Assembly: GCF_016278365.1 (NCBI RefSeq)
Contig: NZ_JADQBZ010000010.1
Span: 1-64,000, forward strand
Length of the DNA: 64,000 nt
Origin: Methanolobus sp.
GTDB lineage: Archaea > Halobacteriota > Methanosarcinia > Methanosarcinales > Methanosarcinaceae
Reading direction: 5' to 3'
The position numbers and the translations under genes are program-made. Positions within the stretch are counted from its first letter, which is position 1. Every line of letters starts with the position of its first letter. This document shows, in pieces, positions 35,059-44,693 of this stretch. Under the pieces are notes generated by a model, which ran no database searches, was not told the DNA's origin, and was given only the letters and a program-made list of their open reading frames with translations.

Positions 35059-35775
35059 ATGAAGATGAAGCTAACAGTCATTTACGATAATGAGGCAAGA
35101 AACGGTCTGAAAAATGGCTGGGGTTTTTCTTGCCTGATCGAAACTACCGAACATAATATCATATTTGATACCGGATGGGACGGCCATGTATTGCTGGACA
35201 ACATGCGCACGCTCTCACTATCTCCGGAGGATGTCGATATCCTCGTGCTTTCTCATCAGCACTGGGACCATATCGGAGGTGCGCCGACTTTCCTGAATGC
35301 GAACTCGGATGTTGATATCTATGTCCCGACGAGTTTCTCGAAGAATCTGAAGAAAGAGATGTCTACAAGGCAAAGTTATTCGGGTACCTCCGAATCTCTT
35401 TCAGGGAGGGATATTCCCATTTATCCAAGAGTGCATGAGGTACAAGCTCCCCGGGAAATATGTAGGGATGTCTACACGACAGGAGAACTCGGAACCGACA
35501 TTAAGGAGCAATCCTTAGTACTTGATTCAGGCAAAGGGCTGTATGTTATTGTAGGATGTGCACATCCCGGTCTCTCTGCAATACTGGGATCTGCGACATC
35601 CTTTGGCACTGTTGCTGGCATTATTGGCGGTTTTCATGATAGTCGGGAGTATGACCTGCTCAAAGACCTGCAGTTGGTCGGGGCAGGTCACTGCACAGCT
35701 CACAAGGATGGGTTCCGGCAGATGTATCCTGGGAAGTTTGCGGAGATATTTGCAGGATACTCGCTCACAATTTAA
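35059..35775 (+). CDS. MBL-fold hydrolase, dihydropterin/RFAP-synthase-related
   Basis: A metallo-beta-lactamase-fold protein of 238 aa. It starts MKMKLTVIYDNEARNGLKNGWGFSCLIE and has the metal-binding SHQHWDHIGG, C-terminal GCAHPG and the late His of GAGHCTAH. This arrangement is that of the MJ0301-like family, often annotated as dihydropteroate-synthase-related or 7,8-dihydropterin-6-methyl-RFAP 5'-phosphate synthase; such a role in methanopterin metabolism is inference. An upstream start at 35032 adds nine atypical residues and is not preferred. Confidence 0.8.
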   Translation: MKMKLTVIYDNEARNGLKNGWGFSCLIETTEHNIIFDTGWDGHVLLDNMRTLSLSPEDVDILVLSHQHWDHIGGAPTFLNANSDVDIYVPTSFSKNLKKEMSTRQSYSGTSESLSGRDIPIYPRVHEVQAPREICRDVYTTGELGTDIKEQSLVLDSGKGLYVIVGCAHPGLSAILGSATSFGTVAGIIGGFHDSREYDLLKDLQLVGAGHCTAHKDGFRQMYPGKFAEIFAGYSLTI

Positions 35776-35785
35776 ATAAATGATT

Positions 35786-36571
35786 TCAGATCATAGTCAG
35801 TGGCACAGAACTGTTCTGATAATACTCAAACAGATCATTTCCCCATTTAAGAGCATCCGGATTGCAGCATCGAATGTGTTTGTTATCAAACTCCCCATCT
35901 TCTCTCAGGGGGCTCATCATCAAGCAATAATCATTATGCATAAAAGATAAGAAGTCCATCTTTTCATGATGAACAAAAAAATGAACAAATTTGTTATTTA
36001 TCAATTCTGCGAGATCTGTATAATTGTCAGTTCTCAGTTTGTCGAATAACTCGCTGGACATTATTACATAGATATGTACGTTGTTTGAAATGAGCTCCTG
36101 GAATAATCTGGGAAAATGCGGGTGAAATGCGGCAGTAATTGCAAAATGGGATGTGGACTTTTTAGAAATCTCGTAGAAATCATCATGAATTTCATACATC
36201 TCCTGAATGGTTGGATTTATTTTCTTGCATATTCCCAGTTCATCCAATCTTTTCAAAAGATGTGGTGGTATGAAATCAAGTTTACGGGTCCCCCAATAGT
36301 CAACATCTACATCCAAAACTTCAACAGTACTTAATAGAGGGATCATTTCATCAACAATTAACTTTCCGATGTTCGTTAAATCATAAATGTCATCATAATG
36401 AAGAATCAGGTGATATTCTTCCAGTGTTCGTATCTGTGGAAGAAGTGCTTGCCTTGTAGTGTTAAGATACTCAAGGATAACTTCCATTTCCTTATGGCCA
36501 CTTTTCAAAAAAAGGAGTACTTTCTTTCTTTTCTCGGAAGCAAATAGCACGTCAAGTAAAGCTTTCTTCAT
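35786..36571 (-). CDS. FilR1/DUF1724-type transcriptional regulator (1)
   Basis: A 261-aa regulator. An N-terminal winged helix (MKKALLDVLFASEKRKKVLLFLKSGHKEMEVILEYLNTTRQALLPQIRTLEEYHLI, about 1-55) is followed by the FilR1 middle domain with YWGTRKLDFIPPHLL and a C-terminal CNPDALKWGNDLFEYY. This family is expanded in Methanosarcinaceae, where Msr members control methylotrophic genes. The start at 36571 matches the other two copies; the upstream ATG adds six residues only. Target not evident; neighbours are convergent MBL and an unrelated membrane protein. Confidence 0.85.
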   Translation of the reverse strand: MKKALLDVLFASEKRKKVLLFLKSGHKEMEVILEYLNTTRQALLPQIRTLEEYHLILHYDDIYDLTNIGKLIVDEMIPLLSTVEVLDVDVDYWGTRKLDFIPPHLLKRLDELGICKKINPTIQEMYEIHDDFYEISKKSTSHFAITAAFHPHFPRLFQELISNNVHIYVIMSSELFDKLRTDNYTDLAELINNKFVHFFVHHEKMDFLSFMHNDYCLMMSPLREDGEFDNKHIRCCNPDALKWGNDLFEYYQNSSVPLTMI

Positions 36572-36694
36572 AGCCAACACTATCCTCAACCTATATTCCC
36601 AATGAGAATTTGTCAGTGATGATATAAATAATGAATTGTATTTAACTGTCTGATGTTATCTTTTATCTCTTTTCTACAGAGCCGGCCATTGTAA

Positions 36695-37555
36695 TCAATT
36701 GAACAGGCTTCGATAACTATTGATGAAATATCCTGCTGTCATGTTAATGCCTGAGAATATTACTGACAAGGCTGTAAACGCCAGGAGATACATATTATAC
36801 AGGAATGTTCTGGTCAGTGCCTCTTCTGTGTTCACGTCAAGTGCATATGCCAGGATATTGGCTAACACAATAAGCAGGAATAAAGCAGGTAGTCCCTTTG
36901 CTGCGCCTTTGAGATCGGCAGTGCTCAGGGCAATATGGGATGAAACTCCAAAAGCCAGGAAGATGTATATCCAGAAACTGATGTTGCCAGCATTAGACAG
37001 ATCGAACAGGCTTGATACTATGCTCAACAGAAAACCGGCTATGTACTCCAGGCCCGAAGGACCGAATGCGGTCATGCTGCTAAACAGCAGCATCTGACCA
37101 GTAATCTCCCTGAAAATCTCTGGCAGCAGCAGATACATGCTCACGATTAGAAATACATTGGCGCTTAATATGGGCCCTATCCCAATGAAGAAATTTCCCA
37201 CACTCTGGTAAAGGCTTTTCCTGTTATAGCTATGCCTGACGTAGCCAAGGGTGCCATCCTTGCTCTTGAGGTCCAGAAGTTTCACTTTTGTGACTTTATG
37301 CCTGAACAGCCAGCACATGAGCAGGTGTCCGACCTCATGCACTGGCACTCCTATCCACGCGGTCAGAAGAAGGGCCTTGTTTCCTATATTTTTTCTAAAG
37401 TATATGTTTGCACGTTTTTCCATGCTGCCCAGCAGGAGACCCAGCAGTAGTACGGGACCTACGAATGCCAGCAGTTCCAGCAGGCTCAGTTCCAGTATCT
37501 TTAAGAGCTCCGGTATCATCAATTGTCTCATAATCCTGTTTTCAGGCTTACTCAA
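36695..37555 (-). CDS. Polytopic membrane protein with HEVGH, possible M50-like protease
   Basis: A 286-aa protein with about six to seven hydrophobic segments. GVPVHEVGHLLMCWLF (His73, Glu74, His77) is a zinc-protease-like motif inside or near a helix, typical of site-2 proteases. A clear second motif (NPDG or DGG) is not seen, so activity is uncertain. The following segment KVTKVKLLDLKSKDGTLGYVRHSYN contains KSKDGTLG. I do not recognise a specific family. Alone on its strand. Confidence 0.65.
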   Translation of the reverse strand: MSKPENRIMRQLMIPELLKILELSLLELLAFVGPVLLLGLLLGSMEKRANIYFRKNIGNKALLLTAWIGVPVHEVGHLLMCWLFRHKVTKVKLLDLKSKDGTLGYVRHSYNRKSLYQSVGNFFIGIGPILSANVFLIVSMYLLLPEIFREITGQMLLFSSMTAFGPSGLEYIAGFLLSIVSSLFDLSNAGNISFWIYIFLAFGVSSHIALSTADLKGAAKGLPALFLLIVLANILAYALDVNTEEALTRTFLYNMYLLAFTALSVIFSGINMTAGYFINSYRSLFN

Positions 37556-37829
37556 TTCCTTTCTTTGGGAAATATGCCTGGCTACTGATATTTTGAAATT
37601 TACCTTTATATGTTGGTATTCATTGCCTGTTTTTTTAGCTAGTGTAAATACCAGGGTATATGATCAGCTTTTTAATTTAAATCTTATAGGGAATTATCAC
37701 TAATAATAGTAACTTAAATATAATATTAATAATTATCATTACTATTACTATTATCTGAACATTATAATGCCGGTTGTTAAGACCGGTAGTAAATTCTTCT
37801 GATTTGATCTTTATGACAGGTGTTATATT

Positions 37830-38750
37830 ATGAGTAATCTTAAAAAAATAGTTTGTGTTCTTTCCCTGGCTGTTCTGGTGATGGCAGTTGCCGGTTGTGT
37901 GCAAGCGGAAGATTCGGCCGTTTATGAATTGGAACATGAGAACATTGTTGAAGAGATTAATGAAGGGCAAAGCGTTTTATCTTCTCACAAAGAGGATACA
38001 ATGACCCTGGTGAACGAAGCCGTTGAACTGATGAATGAAAAAGGTGAGCTTGCATTTGATGAATTCAGAGAAAAGGATAGCAAGTGGTATCACAACAGTA
38101 CTTATCTCAGTATCTGGACAACTGAAGGAATACGCGTGGCCTATGCTCCAAATGTAAGCAGTGAAGGCGAGAGCGTGATAGGTCTTAAAGATTACAATGG
38201 TGATGCTTTAGATGAGCTTTTTATAGGTACTGCCCTGAGTGAAGAAGGCGAGGGATGGATCAGTTACCAGTGGCCAAAACCCGGTGAAACTTCTCCTGCC
38301 CTGAAACACACCTTTGTCAAGAGGGCTTCGATCGGTGATCAGACCTACGCCGTGACCTCCGGTTTCTATGTAGATGACCACGTTTACACCAATAATCTTG
38401 AAGACATTGAATATTTCACACGCTTTGGAAACGTATCTATTGGGAATGTCCTCCATCCGGCAGTCATTGACAGGGATCTCGGTGTGGATTACAGCATTGC
38501 TCATACCATTATCAAACCAGGCGGTTCCATTGGAGCTCACATGATGAAGAATCCTGAAGCGCATTATGTTCTTGCAGGCGAAGGTATGCTCTACATAGAA
38601 GATGTGCCATTTGAGCTTAGTAAGGGACAGTTCGTTCTCGTACCTGCAAACTCAAAACAATATACAGTGAATACCGGGGAGAAAGATCTTGAGTACTTTG
38701 CTATAGACCAGCCTGCATGGTCAGAGGAGAATGAGAAAATGTTGGAGTGA
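37830..38750 (+). CDS. Secreted lipoprotein with Cache-like and cupin domains
   Basis: A 306-aa protein. Residues 1-22 are a lipoprotein signal peptide with lipobox VAGC (Cys23 region). The middle (about 35-180) has helix then sensor-like sequence: LVNEAVELMNEKGELAFDEF, YLSIWTTEGIRVAYAPN, and TFVKRASIGDQTYAVTSGFYV, which is Cache-like. The C-terminal ~95 residues are a cupin: IIKPGGSIGAHMMKNPEAHYVLAGEGML, with His residues placed as metal ligands, and FVLVPANSKQYTVNTGE. Anchored outside the membrane. Fusion of a Cache sensor with a cupin is unusual; function unknown. Confidence 0.75.
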   Translation: MSNLKKIVCVLSLAVLVMAVAGCVQAEDSAVYELEHENIVEEINEGQSVLSSHKEDTMTLVNEAVELMNEKGELAFDEFREKDSKWYHNSTYLSIWTTEGIRVAYAPNVSSEGESVIGLKDYNGDALDELFIGTALSEEGEGWISYQWPKPGETSPALKHTFVKRASIGDQTYAVTSGFYVDDHVYTNNLEDIEYFTRFGNVSIGNVLHPAVIDRDLGVDYSIAHTIIKPGGSIGAHMMKNPEAHYVLAGEGMLYIEDVPFELSKGQFVLVPANSKQYTVNTGEKDLEYFAIDQPAWSEENEKMLE

Positions 38751-38999
38751 TCTCCCACTACGATTCTTTCTCTTGTTTACAGAGGTCTTGATCTTTTATG
38801 GATTAGATCCTGTTTTCCTTTTTTTTTAAAGTATTTCACCAATTGAGGTAATAATATGATATCTCCAGTGTGCTGCGTATCTCGTGGTTAATTACTTATT
38901 CGATGAACATAGGATGTTCTTTATTGTGGGGGATATTCAGCTGTCGGGACATATTCTGTCATGCAGGCTCTACTCCACAGTTTATAAGTGGTGATATAT

Positions 39000-39857
39000 A
39001 TGGGTGAGAAAAAGGATACACGAAAATATATTGAAGAGCAGTTCAGGGAATTGAAGGATAACCTATCCCGCAACATCAAAGAGATGGAACTGGATAAGGA
39101 ATTCGACAAGCAAACCAAAGATATAACCGAATATGTGGATACGAGCATCCGCAGGGTAAAGGAAAGTATTGCAGAAAGGACAGCGGGTGAGTCCCCGGTA
39201 ACTTTCATGCCTTTAATAGGTGACGATGCACCTTCATTCAAAGCAGTCACGACTGCGGATGAGATAAATTTCCCAAGGGATTACAACGGCAAATGGGTAG
39301 TCCTTTTCAGCCATCCTGCAGATTTCACTCCGGTGTGCACTACAGAATTCATGACATTCGCAAGCATGGAAAATGAGTTCAACGCTCTCAACTGCCAGCT
39401 TATCGGCCTTTCCATCGATAGCATCTATGCACATATCGCATGGCTTCGGACCATCAAGGAGAAGATAGAGTACAAGGGAATGAAAGATGTAGAGATCACT
39501 TTCCCTGTGATCGCAGACCTCAAGATGGATATTGCAAAGAAATTCGGTATGCTTCAGCCAACTGCTTCTGACACTCAGGCTGTAAGGGCCGTTTTCATGA
39601 TCGACCCAAAGGCCAAGATAAGGGCCATACTCTATTATCCGCTATCAAACGGCAGGAATATGGACGAGGTCATGAGGCTGCTTAAAGCCTTGCAAAAGTC
39701 CGATGCGGAGGGTGTTGCGACACCGGCAAACTGGCAGCCGGGCGATGATGTAATTATCCCGCCACCCGGTTCATGCGGAGTAGCAAAGGAAAGAATGGAA
39801 TCCGCTGAAGATGGCAAATACTGTCTTGACTGGTTCATGTGTTTCAAGAAACAGTAA
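39000..39857 (+). CDS. Peroxiredoxin (Prx6-like) with N-terminal helical extension
   Basis: A 285-aa protein. The start at 39000 has GGTGAT just upstream. Residues 1-65 are a charged, probable coiled-coil extension (YIEEQFRELKDNLSRNIKEME, TEYVDTSIRRVKESIAER) absent from typical ~210-aa homologues. The peroxiredoxin core follows, with peroxidatic Cys113 in HPADFTPVCTTEF. A C-terminal arm has PPGSCGVAKE and CLDWFMC, giving further Cys as possible resolving residues. It reduces peroxides in the cytoplasm. Followed by a clear terminator. Confidence 0.9.
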   Translation: MGEKKDTRKYIEEQFRELKDNLSRNIKEMELDKEFDKQTKDITEYVDTSIRRVKESIAERTAGESPVTFMPLIGDDAPSFKAVTTADEINFPRDYNGKWVVLFSHPADFTPVCTTEFMTFASMENEFNALNCQLIGLSIDSIYAHIAWLRTIKEKIEYKGMKDVEITFPVIADLKMDIAKKFGMLQPTASDTQAVRAVFMIDPKAKIRAILYYPLSNGRNMDEVMRLLKALQKSDAEGVATPANWQPGDDVIIPPPGSCGVAKERMESAEDGKYCLDWFMCFKKQ

Positions 39858-39867
39858 GATATGGATT

Positions 39868-39898
39868 GACGGATCTTATTGATCCGTCCTCTTTTTTG
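39868..39898. terminator. Terminator between peroxiredoxin and thiC
   Basis: GACGGATC (39868-39875) and GATCCGTC (39881-39888) form a perfect 8-bp stem with a TTATT loop, followed by CTCTTTTTT on the plus strand. It separates convergent genes. Confidence 0.75.
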
Positions 39899-39914
39899 AA
39901 ACTGCAGAAAATAT

Positions 39915-41201
39915 CTACTTTTTGTTCTCTTCTTCTTCCAGTGCCTTGCTGACAATTTTCATTGCACATAGGTCACCACACATGGAACATGCACCGCTGT
40001 CGGTTATCCTGCTTTCCCGGATATGTCTTGCGCGCTCGCCATCGATAGCAAGGCTGAATTGCGTTTCCCAATCAAGGTTCTTACGGGCGTGTGCCATCTT
40101 GTCATCAAGAGCCCTTGCACGTTCCCTTTGCCCTTCTTTTGCAAGATCTGCGGCGTGGGCTGCTATTTTTGTCACGATTGTACCTTCCCTGATATCATCA
40201 TTGGTCGGAAGGGCCAGATGCTCGGCAGGTGTGGTCATGCACAAAAAGTCGGTACCGCACATGCCGGCAAATGTCCCTCCGATAGCACCTGTTATGTGAT
40301 CGTAACCAGGGGCTATATCGGTAACCAGGGGCCCGAGCAGATAGAGCGGGGCATTGTCGCACAGGCTTTTCATTCCTTTGACGCTCAGCTCTATCTCATC
40401 GATTGGTACATGTCCGGGGCCTTCCACAAAGCACTGCACGTTTGCTTCCCGGGTCCTTTTCACAAGTTCTCCGAGGGTGATGAATTCCATGAACGATGGC
40501 CTGTCTGAGGCATCATGGATGCAGCCGGGCCTCATGCCGTCCCCCAGGCTCACGGCCATATCGTATTCACTGGCGATGTCGAGAAGGTAATCATACTCGG
40601 AATAGAACGGGTTGTCCTCTCCGTTGTGGAGCATCCAGGCGACTGTAAATGAGCCTCCTCTGCTGACAATGTTGGTGATCCTGTCTCCTTTCTTGAGGCG
40701 CTGCATGGAATCAAGGTTAACACCTGCGTGTACCGTAACAAAGTCTACTCCATCCTTTGCGTGTTTGCGTACAGCGTTGAACATATCATCTGAGGTCATA
40801 TCAACTACGGCCTTCTGGCTGGCTGCTGCCTGGTAAATAGGGACAGATCCTATTGGCAGTTCCACAGCATCCATTATTCTCTTCCTGATAAGGTCCAGGT
40901 CCCCTCCGGTAGAGAGATCCATAAGGGCATCAGCCCCGTATTTCTGTGCTGTTCTTGCCTTTTCCACTTCGTCGTCTATATTTATGTAGTCCCTGGACGT
41001 GCCTATGTTCGCATTGATCTTGGTACTGAGATATTTCCCGATACCTATCAGCCTGCACTCCCTTTGAGTATTATTGGGAATCGTTATCGTGCCTTTTGCA
41101 ATGCAGGAGCAGACAGTCCTGGATTCAATTCCCTCGTTCCTGGCGACTATCTCCATTTCGGGAGTGATCATGCCTTTCTTTGCATCTTCCATTAATGTCA
41201 T
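39915..41201 (-). CDS. thiC: Phosphomethylpyrimidine synthase ThiC
   Basis: A 428-aa radical SAM enzyme converting aminoimidazole ribotide to the HMP moiety of thiamine. The archaeal-type ThiC pattern is clear: [57 protein letters not shown] and the C-terminal cluster motif CSMCGDLC. Archaeal ThiC lacks the ~150-residue bacterial N-domain, so this length is normal. Monocistronic, with no TPP riboswitch that I can recognise upstream. Confidence 0.96.
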   Translation of the reverse strand: MTLMEDAKKGMITPEMEIVARNEGIESRTVCSCIAKGTITIPNNTQRECRLIGIGKYLSTKINANIGTSRDYINIDDEVEKARTAQKYGADALMDLSTGGDLDLIRKRIMDAVELPIGSVPIYQAAASQKAVVDMTSDDMFNAVRKHAKDGVDFVTVHAGVNLDSMQRLKKGDRITNIVSRGGSFTVAWMLHNGEDNPFYSEYDYLLDIASEYDMAVSLGDGMRPGCIHDASDRPSFMEFITLGELVKRTREANVQCFVEGPGHVPIDEIELSVKGMKSLCDNAPLYLLGPLVTDIAPGYDHITGAIGGTFAGMCGTDFLCMTTPAEHLALPTNDDIREGTIVTKIAAHAADLAKEGQRERARALDDKMAHARKNLDWETQFSLAIDGERARHIRESRITDSGACSMCGDLCAMKIVSKALEEEENKK

Positions 41202-41549
41202 TCTTACTACTCCTGCGTTGGTGCCTTTTTACGGCTGCAAGTATAGTTTAGATAGATATATACGTTTCACATTCTTATGTCTGTGTCATTATTAGGTTTA
41301 AGAGCAGTCTGCCATTTTAATAAATCAGCCATATTCAGAGGAAAAACAAGAGTGAAGTGATGCAGATGACGGAATCTTAAACGAAAGAGTTCTTCACATT
41401 TCATATACAAACATCAAAGTATAATATCTTTATAACAATAGTAATAGTTTTTATATTTGATTGTATTTATGGCAGGAGTTTTCAACAGGGCGCGATGATA
41501 ATATTACTTTCACTCCGCAAGCTTAACTCTTATCTAATAGCAACTCATA
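41202..41549. other. Divergent intergenic region, thiC/topA
   Basis: AT-rich between 41400 and 41470 with TATA-like boxes (ATAATATCTTTATAA, TTTTTATATTT) that could serve topA. No ORF or conserved RNA was seen. Confidence 0.35.
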
Positions 41550-43883
41550 ATGGCATGCATGTCCATCGTCGTATTCACGGAGAAGAACAAAGCTGCGGCT
41601 CAGATTGCGGGTATACTGAGTGAAGGGGGGTTCAACCGGGCATCAATAGAGGGTATTCCGGTATACGACTTCAAAAAAGGCGGAAAGGAATGGAGGATAA
41701 TGGGGTTATCGGGTCATATCATGGGATATGACTTTCCTCCGGAGCTCAATAACTGGAGAGGCTGCGATCCTGCAGTGCTTCTTGATACCCCTCCTGTGAA
41801 GAACGTTACCAAGCAGCCCTATGCAGCAGCCATAGCATTAGTTTCAAAAGGCGCCGATGAGATAATACTTGCATGTGACTTTGACCGGGAAGGGGAGAAT
41901 ATTGGCTTTGAGGCCAGGTCCCTTGCGGAGAAGGTATCAAAGTCCCCGGTGAAAAGGGCGCGCTTTTCCTCTCTGTCCGAAAGCGAGATCCGGCAGGCAT
42001 TTAGCAATCTTGTGGAACCGGACTTCAATCTTGCGATGTCTGCAGAGGCACGTCAGATACTGGACCTTAAGATGGGTGCAGCCTTCACCCGGTTCCTGAC
42101 CCTGGCAGTCCAGCAGAGAGCGCGTACCAAGGATATCATATCCATCGGTCCCTGCCAGACACCTACATGCGGGTTCGTTTACGAGCGTGAGAAGCTGATA
42201 CTTGATTTCAAGTCGAAGGACTTCTGGAAAATAGAGGGGACCTTCAGCCATTCAAAAATCGATTTTACAGGTACCCATCGCAGCGGCCATATCCAGGATA
42301 AAGCAAAGGCCGATGAGATATTCAACCGCATAAAAGGCTCCAAAACAGGCATCCTTGAAAAGAAAAGTGTAAAGGAATCCACTACAAGTCCTCCTTATCC
42401 TCTTAACACTACTGAGTTCCTCAAGCGTGCTTCCAAATTCCTTGGGATAAGCCCGGAAAATGCCCTTGAGATAGCAGAGCAGCTTTACCTGTCTGGTTTT
42501 ACCAGCTATCCGAGGACCGAGACCAATAAGTATGCCGATGATTTCGATTTCAAGCTAAAGGTCCTGGGTTTTGCTTCAGGTGAATACCGGGAATATGCTA
42601 TGGCCATTCTTTCCCGGCCGCCTATTACATGTAGGAACGGGACCCGTGACGGGCATGACCATCCGCCCATACATCCTATCCGGGCAGCTACGAAAACAGA
42701 TATCGAGAAGAGTGTACGAATGCCGGATGCCTGGAAAGTGTATGATCTGGTATCCCGGCATTTCCTTGCTAACCTGATGCAGCCTGCCCTCTTTGAAAAG
42801 ACGCATCTTGAGATCAGCGTCAAAGGGGAGATATTCGATGCCACGGGTTCGGTAATGAAGGATGCAGGCTGGATGACAGCATATCCTTTTGAGACAAAGA
42901 ACGACAAATTCCTTCCTGATATAGCTGTGAACGAGGAAATAGCGATCAAGAAACTGAGCAATACCAAGTCACAGACAACCCCTCCCAAAAGGCTTACAGA
43001 GGCCGAGCTGCTGACCCTCATGGACAAATACAAGATCGGTACAAAAGCAACAGCTCCCTCTCATATCGAAACCAATAAAAAACGCGGATATTTTGAAACA
43101 AAGGGCAAGACCATCTCAATCCTTGATACAGGGTTTACACTTATGGAGGCCCTTGATACCACGGTTCCGATACTTGTGAAGCCTGACGTCCGGTCTCGTA
43201 TTGAGGCTCTTATCCAGGATGTGGAAGATGGGAAGAAAGGATTTGAGGCTGCGCTTGAAGAAGGTTCCGTGCTTATCAGGGATATGTATTCACATCTGGT
43301 TATAAACAAGGAACAGATAGTCAGGAAAATGGCAGGGACGATCACCGATGAGCAGGTCGCGGCGGACAAGAAGAACTTCATCGGCCAGTGCCCGGAATGT
43401 GACCGGCTGTTGCGCATTGTCAAGACCGAGAAGGGCAGGTTTGTAGGATGCAGCGGTTATCCGGATTGCAGGAAAACTTATCCGCTACCTAAGGAGGGTG
43501 CTCTTGTAATAGCCCGGTCAAAGCAGTGCAGCAAGTCCGGCATAGCTGTCCTGAAAGTGGGTACAAAGTACTACTGGTCTGTGGGTATAGGTCCATGTTT
43601 TACTTGTGAGCTTGAGAAAGAGTGCTTCCCGCCTGATGTAATAGGCCCCTGCCCTAAATGTGAGGGTTCGATGTTCATTCTTGCCATGAAGGAGACTCGT
43701 TTTCTGGCTTGTACCAAGAAGTGTGGATTTACACAATCCCTTCCCAAGGAGGGCAAACTGACACTGGCAGGTGAGTGTGAGCAGTGCGGCTGGAAGAAAC
43801 TGGGTATAAAAGAAAAAGACAAGGATGCAAGGGAGTTCTGCATAAATCGGCAGTGCGCCTCCAGGAAGTTAAAACAGGTCTAA
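41550..43883 (+). CDS. topA: DNA topoisomerase IA
   Basis: A 777-aa type IA topoisomerase relaxing negatively supercoiled DNA. The TOPRIM domain has ACDFDREGENIGFEA (about 109-123). The active-site region is LSGFTSYPRTETNKYADD, with the nucleophilic Tyr at about residue 320. Between 600 and 777 lie several four-Cys zinc-ribbon modules (CPECDRLLR...CSGYPDC; CPKC...C; CEQCGWKKL...C). ATG 41550 or 41559; no clear ribosome binding site, so it may be leaderless. Confidence 0.94.
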   Translation: MACMSIVVFTEKNKAAAQIAGILSEGGFNRASIEGIPVYDFKKGGKEWRIMGLSGHIMGYDFPPELNNWRGCDPAVLLDTPPVKNVTKQPYAAAIALVSKGADEIILACDFDREGENIGFEARSLAEKVSKSPVKRARFSSLSESEIRQAFSNLVEPDFNLAMSAEARQILDLKMGAAFTRFLTLAVQQRARTKDIISIGPCQTPTCGFVYEREKLILDFKSKDFWKIEGTFSHSKIDFTGTHRSGHIQDKAKADEIFNRIKGSKTGILEKKSVKESTTSPPYPLNTTEFLKRASKFLGISPENALEIAEQLYLSGFTSYPRTETNKYADDFDFKLKVLGFASGEYREYAMAILSRPPITCRNGTRDGHDHPPIHPIRAATKTDIEKSVRMPDAWKVYDLVSRHFLANLMQPALFEKTHLEISVKGEIFDATGSVMKDAGWMTAYPFETKNDKFLPDIAVNEEIAIKKLSNTKSQTTPPKRLTEAELLTLMDKYKIGTKATAPSHIETNKKRGYFETKGKTISILDTGFTLMEALDTTVPILVKPDVRSRIEALIQDVEDGKKGFEAALEEGSVLIRDMYSHLVINKEQIVRKMAGTITDEQVAADKKNFIGQCPECDRLLRIVKTEKGRFVGCSGYPDCRKTYPLPKEGALVIARSKQCSKSGIAVLKVGTKYYWSVGIGPCFTCELEKECFPPDVIGPCPKCEGSMFILAMKETRFLACTKKCGFTQSLPKEGKLTLAGECEQCGWKKLGIKEKDKDAREFCINRQCASRKLKQV

Positions 43884-43972
43884 TCAAGCAAACTTGATTT
43901 ATCATTAAATCAACAAATCTTGTATTACTCCAAATTTAACAAAAATTTAAATATATGAAACACATTCTAAGA

Positions 43973-44092
43973 CTTGGAGACGAAGACTGTCCATACTACA
44001 CAATAAAGATAAATCGCAATCATACCCCTTCTTTGGTTGGGTCTGCGAAAAATCTACCTCCTTTCTCCACAATCATTGTCTTCGTCTCCAAG
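43973..44092. repeat. 120-nt element with 15-bp perfect inverted-repeat ends
   Basis: CTTGGAGACGAAGAC (43973-43987) is exactly repeated in inverse at 44078-44092. The 90 nt between have no useful ORF. An AT-rich TATA-like box (TTTAAATATAT) lies 11-22 nt upstream. It could be a small non-autonomous transposon remnant, a long hairpin RNA, or a 3'-end element for the convergent topA and nitroreductase genes. Confidence 0.5.
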
Positions 44093-44103
44093 CCTCCATA
44101 TAT

Positions 44104-44628
44104 TTACTTCCACTCTTCTGCATACTTTTCTTCATAACATATATCCTGTATGTCCTTCCTTGAAGCTCTGGTGTTTTCTATCTTTGGGTGCCCTATGGCC
44201 AGTACGGCCATAAGTTCCATGGACGCGGGACAACTAAGAATCAAGTTAACTTTCTCTTTGTTGTTCAATATCTCTCCGAGCCAGACTGCTCCAAGTCCCA
44301 GCTCGCAGGAGGCAAGCAGCATGTTCTGTATGGCAGCGCCCACTGCCTGCAGGTCCTTTGTCCGGTTGTACATTGTGTTCTGGTCAAGATACACAGCTAT
44401 TAGAAGGGGCGCATTGCTTACGATCTTGCTGTAATGAGTGCATTCGGCCATCTTTTCCATTGTCTCTTTATGCTGGACGACTATGAATTTCCATGGCTGA
44501 TTGTTAAGTCCCGAAGGTGCCCATCGTCCTGCGTTAAGGATGGTGGTTATGTCTTCCCTTGGGACCTTCGTTTGCGTGAATTCCCGTATGCTGCGTCTTG
44601 ATAGAATAGTATAGATAGTTCCTGGCAT
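44104..44628 (-). CDS. Nitroreductase-family flavoprotein
   Basis: A 174-aa FMN protein. The N-terminus RRSIREFTQTKVPREDITTILNAGRWAPSGLNNQPWKFIVV is diagnostic, and GLGAVWLGEILNNKEKVN carries the second family motif. It reduces nitro or quinone-like compounds, or serves in flavin/F420 metabolism; no natural substrate can be deduced. A standalone gene between topA and ilvC. Confidence 0.9.
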   Translation of the reverse strand: MPGTIYTILSRRSIREFTQTKVPREDITTILNAGRWAPSGLNNQPWKFIVVQHKETMEKMAECTHYSKIVSNAPLLIAVYLDQNTMYNRTKDLQAVGAAIQNMLLASCELGLGAVWLGEILNNKEKVNLILSCPASMELMAVLAIGHPKIENTRASRKDIQDICYEEKYAEEWK

Positions 44629-44693
44629 TGCAAACCTCCGGTTAATGGTGAGTACTTTGTAATCAAAAATAGAAAAAGATGTAGGCTGAAGGC

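Noticed and set aside
37677-37970. 97-codon minus-strand frame
   Set aside because: Overlaps the start of the Cache-cupin gene in antisense and has low-complexity Ile/Asn composition from AT-rich promoter DNA.
41202-41549. TPP riboswitch for thiC
   Set aside because: No recognisable CUGAGA or ACCUGA-type thi-box elements were found on the minus strand upstream of thiC.
43955-44137. 60-codon frame over the inverted-repeat element
   Set aside because: Arises across the 15-bp repeats, has no family features and runs into the nitroreductase gene.
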